A DNA stretch of 6,723 nt from assembly GCA_937907405.1 (NCBI GenBank), contig CALCIC010000397.1, positions 1 to 6,723 on the forward strand. The letters run 5' to 3'. Below the pieces are notes generated by a model. It saw nothing but the letters and a program-made list of their open reading frames with translations, did not search any database and was not told the origin of the DNA. Of the stretch, positions 5,915 to 6,723 are shown piece by piece. A program made the position numbers and the translations under genes. The stretch's first letter is position 1; every line of letters begins with the position of its first letter. Origin of the DNA: an uncultured Isosphaeraceae bacterium (GTDB taxonomy: Bacteria > Planctomycetota > Planctomycetia > Isosphaerales > Isosphaeraceae).

Positions 5915-5929
5915 CGCCCGGAACGGGCG
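5915..5929 (-). promoter_or_regulatory. GC hairpin immediately upstream of the galM ribosome-binding site
   Basis: CGCCCG (5915-5920) and CGGGCG (5924-5929) are perfect inverted repeats around GAA (UUC loop in the mRNA). The stem ends two bases before the GAGG Shine-Dalgarno at 5909-5912. A stem this close could modulate ribosome access to galM; the role is inferred. Confidence 0.4.
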
Positions 5930-5964
5930 CTGGCGACCCCGTTGCATTCCCGAAAAAGAAGCCG

Positions 5965-5978
5965 CGCGTCGTGACGCG
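5965..5978. promoter_or_regulatory. Inverted repeat CGCGTC-GT-GACGCG in the galM leader
   Basis: A perfect 6-bp dyad with a 2-bp centre lies about 63 bp upstream of the galM ATG. It could be a regulator-binding site just downstream of the putative promoter. Chance occurrence is plausible at this GC content. Confidence 0.25.
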
Positions 5979-5996
5979 GTTGCGACGTAGACGGAT

Positions 5997-6025
5997 ATCC
6001 TGACTCGTTTCGTCGACGATTGCAA
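5997..6025 (-). promoter_or_regulatory. Weak sigma-70-like promoter candidate for galM
   Basis: On the minus strand TTGCAA (6020-6025, four of six matches to TTGACA) is followed after 17 bp by CAGGAT (5997-6002, three of six matches to TATAAT). A start near 5990 would give an ~88-nt leader containing the two inverted repeats. It is the best-spaced pair noticed here, but planctomycete promoters often depart from this consensus. Confidence 0.2.
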
Positions 6026-6040
6026 CCGACTAGCCCGACT

Positions 6041-6058
6041 TCCCAGGCCACTTTGGGA
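6041..6058. promoter_or_regulatory. Dyad TCCCA-N8-TGGGA, possible operator
   Basis: TCCCA (6041-6045) and TGGGA (6054-6058) form a perfect 5-bp dyad with an 8-bp centre, the size of a typical helix-turn-helix operator. It lies just upstream of the candidate galM promoter. Next to it on the minus strand is AGGAG (6061-6065), nine bases before a GTG. Confidence 0.25.
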
Positions 6059-6291
6059 TTCTCCTGTTAATTCCCTTGGCGGTCGTCCGCCGGAGGGCGT
6101 AAAGCGGTGTAAATTCTCTCTGGGCGAGCGATTCGAGCGGCTCGGTCGGCCGACGCGCGTGACGAGGCGCGGGGGGCGGAATTCACCCGCTGGCGCGTCG
6201 GGCCCATGCGCGTTCCACGCCTGGGATCGCCGGCTTGATCCGCCGCGTCCGCCTCGGCGACGGACCGCGAGTCCTCTTGCAAATCGAAGTC

Positions 6292-6300
6292 GGGGGGGGG
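6292..6300. repeat. Poly-G tract (G9)
   Basis: Nine consecutive Gs lie 51 bases upstream of the HD-domain gene's ATG. Runs of this length are prone to slippage and to sequencing error. Confidence 0.9.
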
Positions 6301-6351
6301 ATCATCGAAGCTGTAGATGGACGCAACACGAGCGGGGCAGGGGCGAGCTTC

Positions 6352-6723
6352 ATGGTTTGGAATGATCGGGTTTACGGGAGAGTCGAGGTCTCCGACCCGT
6401 TGATTCTCGCCTTGATCGAGGGGCCGACTTTTCAGCGCCTCAAGGGGGTTCGCCAGGCGGGGCCCTCGGCCATCGCCTTCCCCTTCAAGAACGTCACGCG
6501 GTACGAGCACAGCCTGGGCGTGTTCCTCCTGCTCCGAAAGCTCGGCGCGGAACGTAAGGAGCAGGTCGCGGGGCTGTTGCACGACGTCTCTCACACGGCG
6601 TTCTCGCACGCCGTCGACTTCCTGGTGACGTCGGCCGAGCAGGACCACCACGAGAGCCTCAAGCCGATCTTGCTGAATCGCCCCGACGTCGCCGACGCCC
6701 TCGACAAGCTGGGTTTCGCACCC
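6352..6723 (+). CDS. HD-domain phosphohydrolase, N-terminal part (3' end outside window)
   Basis: The frame is open from ATG 6352 to the window end (124 codons, no stop), so the protein is truncated here. The N-terminus reads V-Y-G-R-V-E-V-S-D-P, then FQRLKGVRQAG, TRYEHSLGV (His53), and LLHDVSHTAFSH with the metal-binding His77-Asp78 pair plus His81 and His86. This order (DP, QRL, RxEHS, LLHDxxHxxFSH) is that of the HD superfamily phosphohydrolases of the COG1078 / dGTPase-like group, which use metal ions to hydrolyse nucleotides or other phosphate esters. The specific substrate cannot be told from this fragment, and the downstream Asp ligand is not visible. AGGGG (6339-6343) is 8 bases before the ATG, supporting the start, although the frame is open further upstream. 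It is divergent from galM, and no functional link to the sugar genes is evident. Confidence 0.88.
   Translation, partial: MVWNDRVYGRVEVSDPLILALIEGPTFQRLKGVRQAGPSAIAFPFKNVTRYEHSLGVFLLLRKLGAERKEQVAGLLHDVSHTAFSHAVDFLVTSAEQDHHESLKPILLNRPDVADALDKLGFAP

Larger units (their letters stand above)
5903..6351. other. Divergent intergenic region galM / HD phosphohydrolase
   Basis: This 449-bp stretch should hold the promoters of both divergent genes. The half nearer galM contains the dyads and weak promoter listed separately. The half nearer the HD gene holds a GTAAA direct repeat one helical turn apart (6099-6103, 6109-6113), a 10-bp palindrome GTCGGCCGAC (6145-6154) and nine Gs at 6292-6300. No convincing promoter for the HD gene and no tRNA, CRISPR or mobile element is seen. 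A minus-strand open frame crossing 6067-6651 overlaps the HD gene antisense, gives Arg/Asp-rich translation, and is not supported as a gene. Confidence 0.7.

Noticed and set aside
5903..6025. Upstream in-frame starts for galM (ATG at 6025 or 5947)
   Set aside because: They would put 41 or 15 Arg-rich residues ahead of the signal peptide. ATG 5902 has a ribosome-binding site and leads straight into the signal sequence.
6067..6651. 194-codon minus-strand frame over the intergenic region and the HD gene
   Set aside because: Antisense to the HD motif region and without recognisable protein features.

Overview
The window is high-GC bacterial DNA with a strong G/C third-position bias, densely packed. 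The exported aldose epimerase, the SSS-type transporters and the overall sequence style suggest a planctomycete, perhaps of the Isosphaeraceae (Singulisphaera/Paludisphaera-like). That placement is an impression from protein style and base composition, because no rRNA or other marker gene is present.

Layout: (1) bases 1-410 (+) hold the last ~135 codons of galE, UDP-glucose 4-epimerase, cut by the window edge. (2) 411-575 is a convergent intergenic stretch with a pentanucleotide repeat and two perfect 18-bp tandem repeats that can fold as GNRA-loop hairpins. (3) 5902 down to 576 (-) is a five-gene array read right to left: an exported galactose mutarotase (galM, 383 aa), a sodium:solute symporter (617 aa), a 76-aa two-helix membrane protein, a second symporter (572 aa) and a 75-aa two-helix membrane protein. 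After an 86-bp gap behind galM, the last four genes are separated by only 18-20 bp. (4) 5903-6351 is a divergent intergenic region with candidate regulatory dyads and a run of nine Gs. (5) 6352-6723 (+) is the start of an HD-domain phosphohydrolase, cut by the window end.

How the genes may work together (inference): the secreted mutarotase interconverts sugar anomers outside the inner membrane, the two symporters import sugar, and the neighbouring GalE could feed galactose into UDP-glucose metabolism. The most unusual element is the tandem [large SSS transporter + small membrane protein] x2 arrangement. The two small proteins resemble each other: both have G-x-L-L-A-x-x-G at exactly residues 17-24 and an LWWG motif at the second helix. 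This suggests that a two-gene transporter cassette was duplicated and that the small proteins are dedicated partners of their transporters. Both transporters also lack a Na2-site hydroxyl residue found in characterised SSS proteins and share altered sugar-pocket positions, so ion coupling and substrate should not be assumed from the family name.
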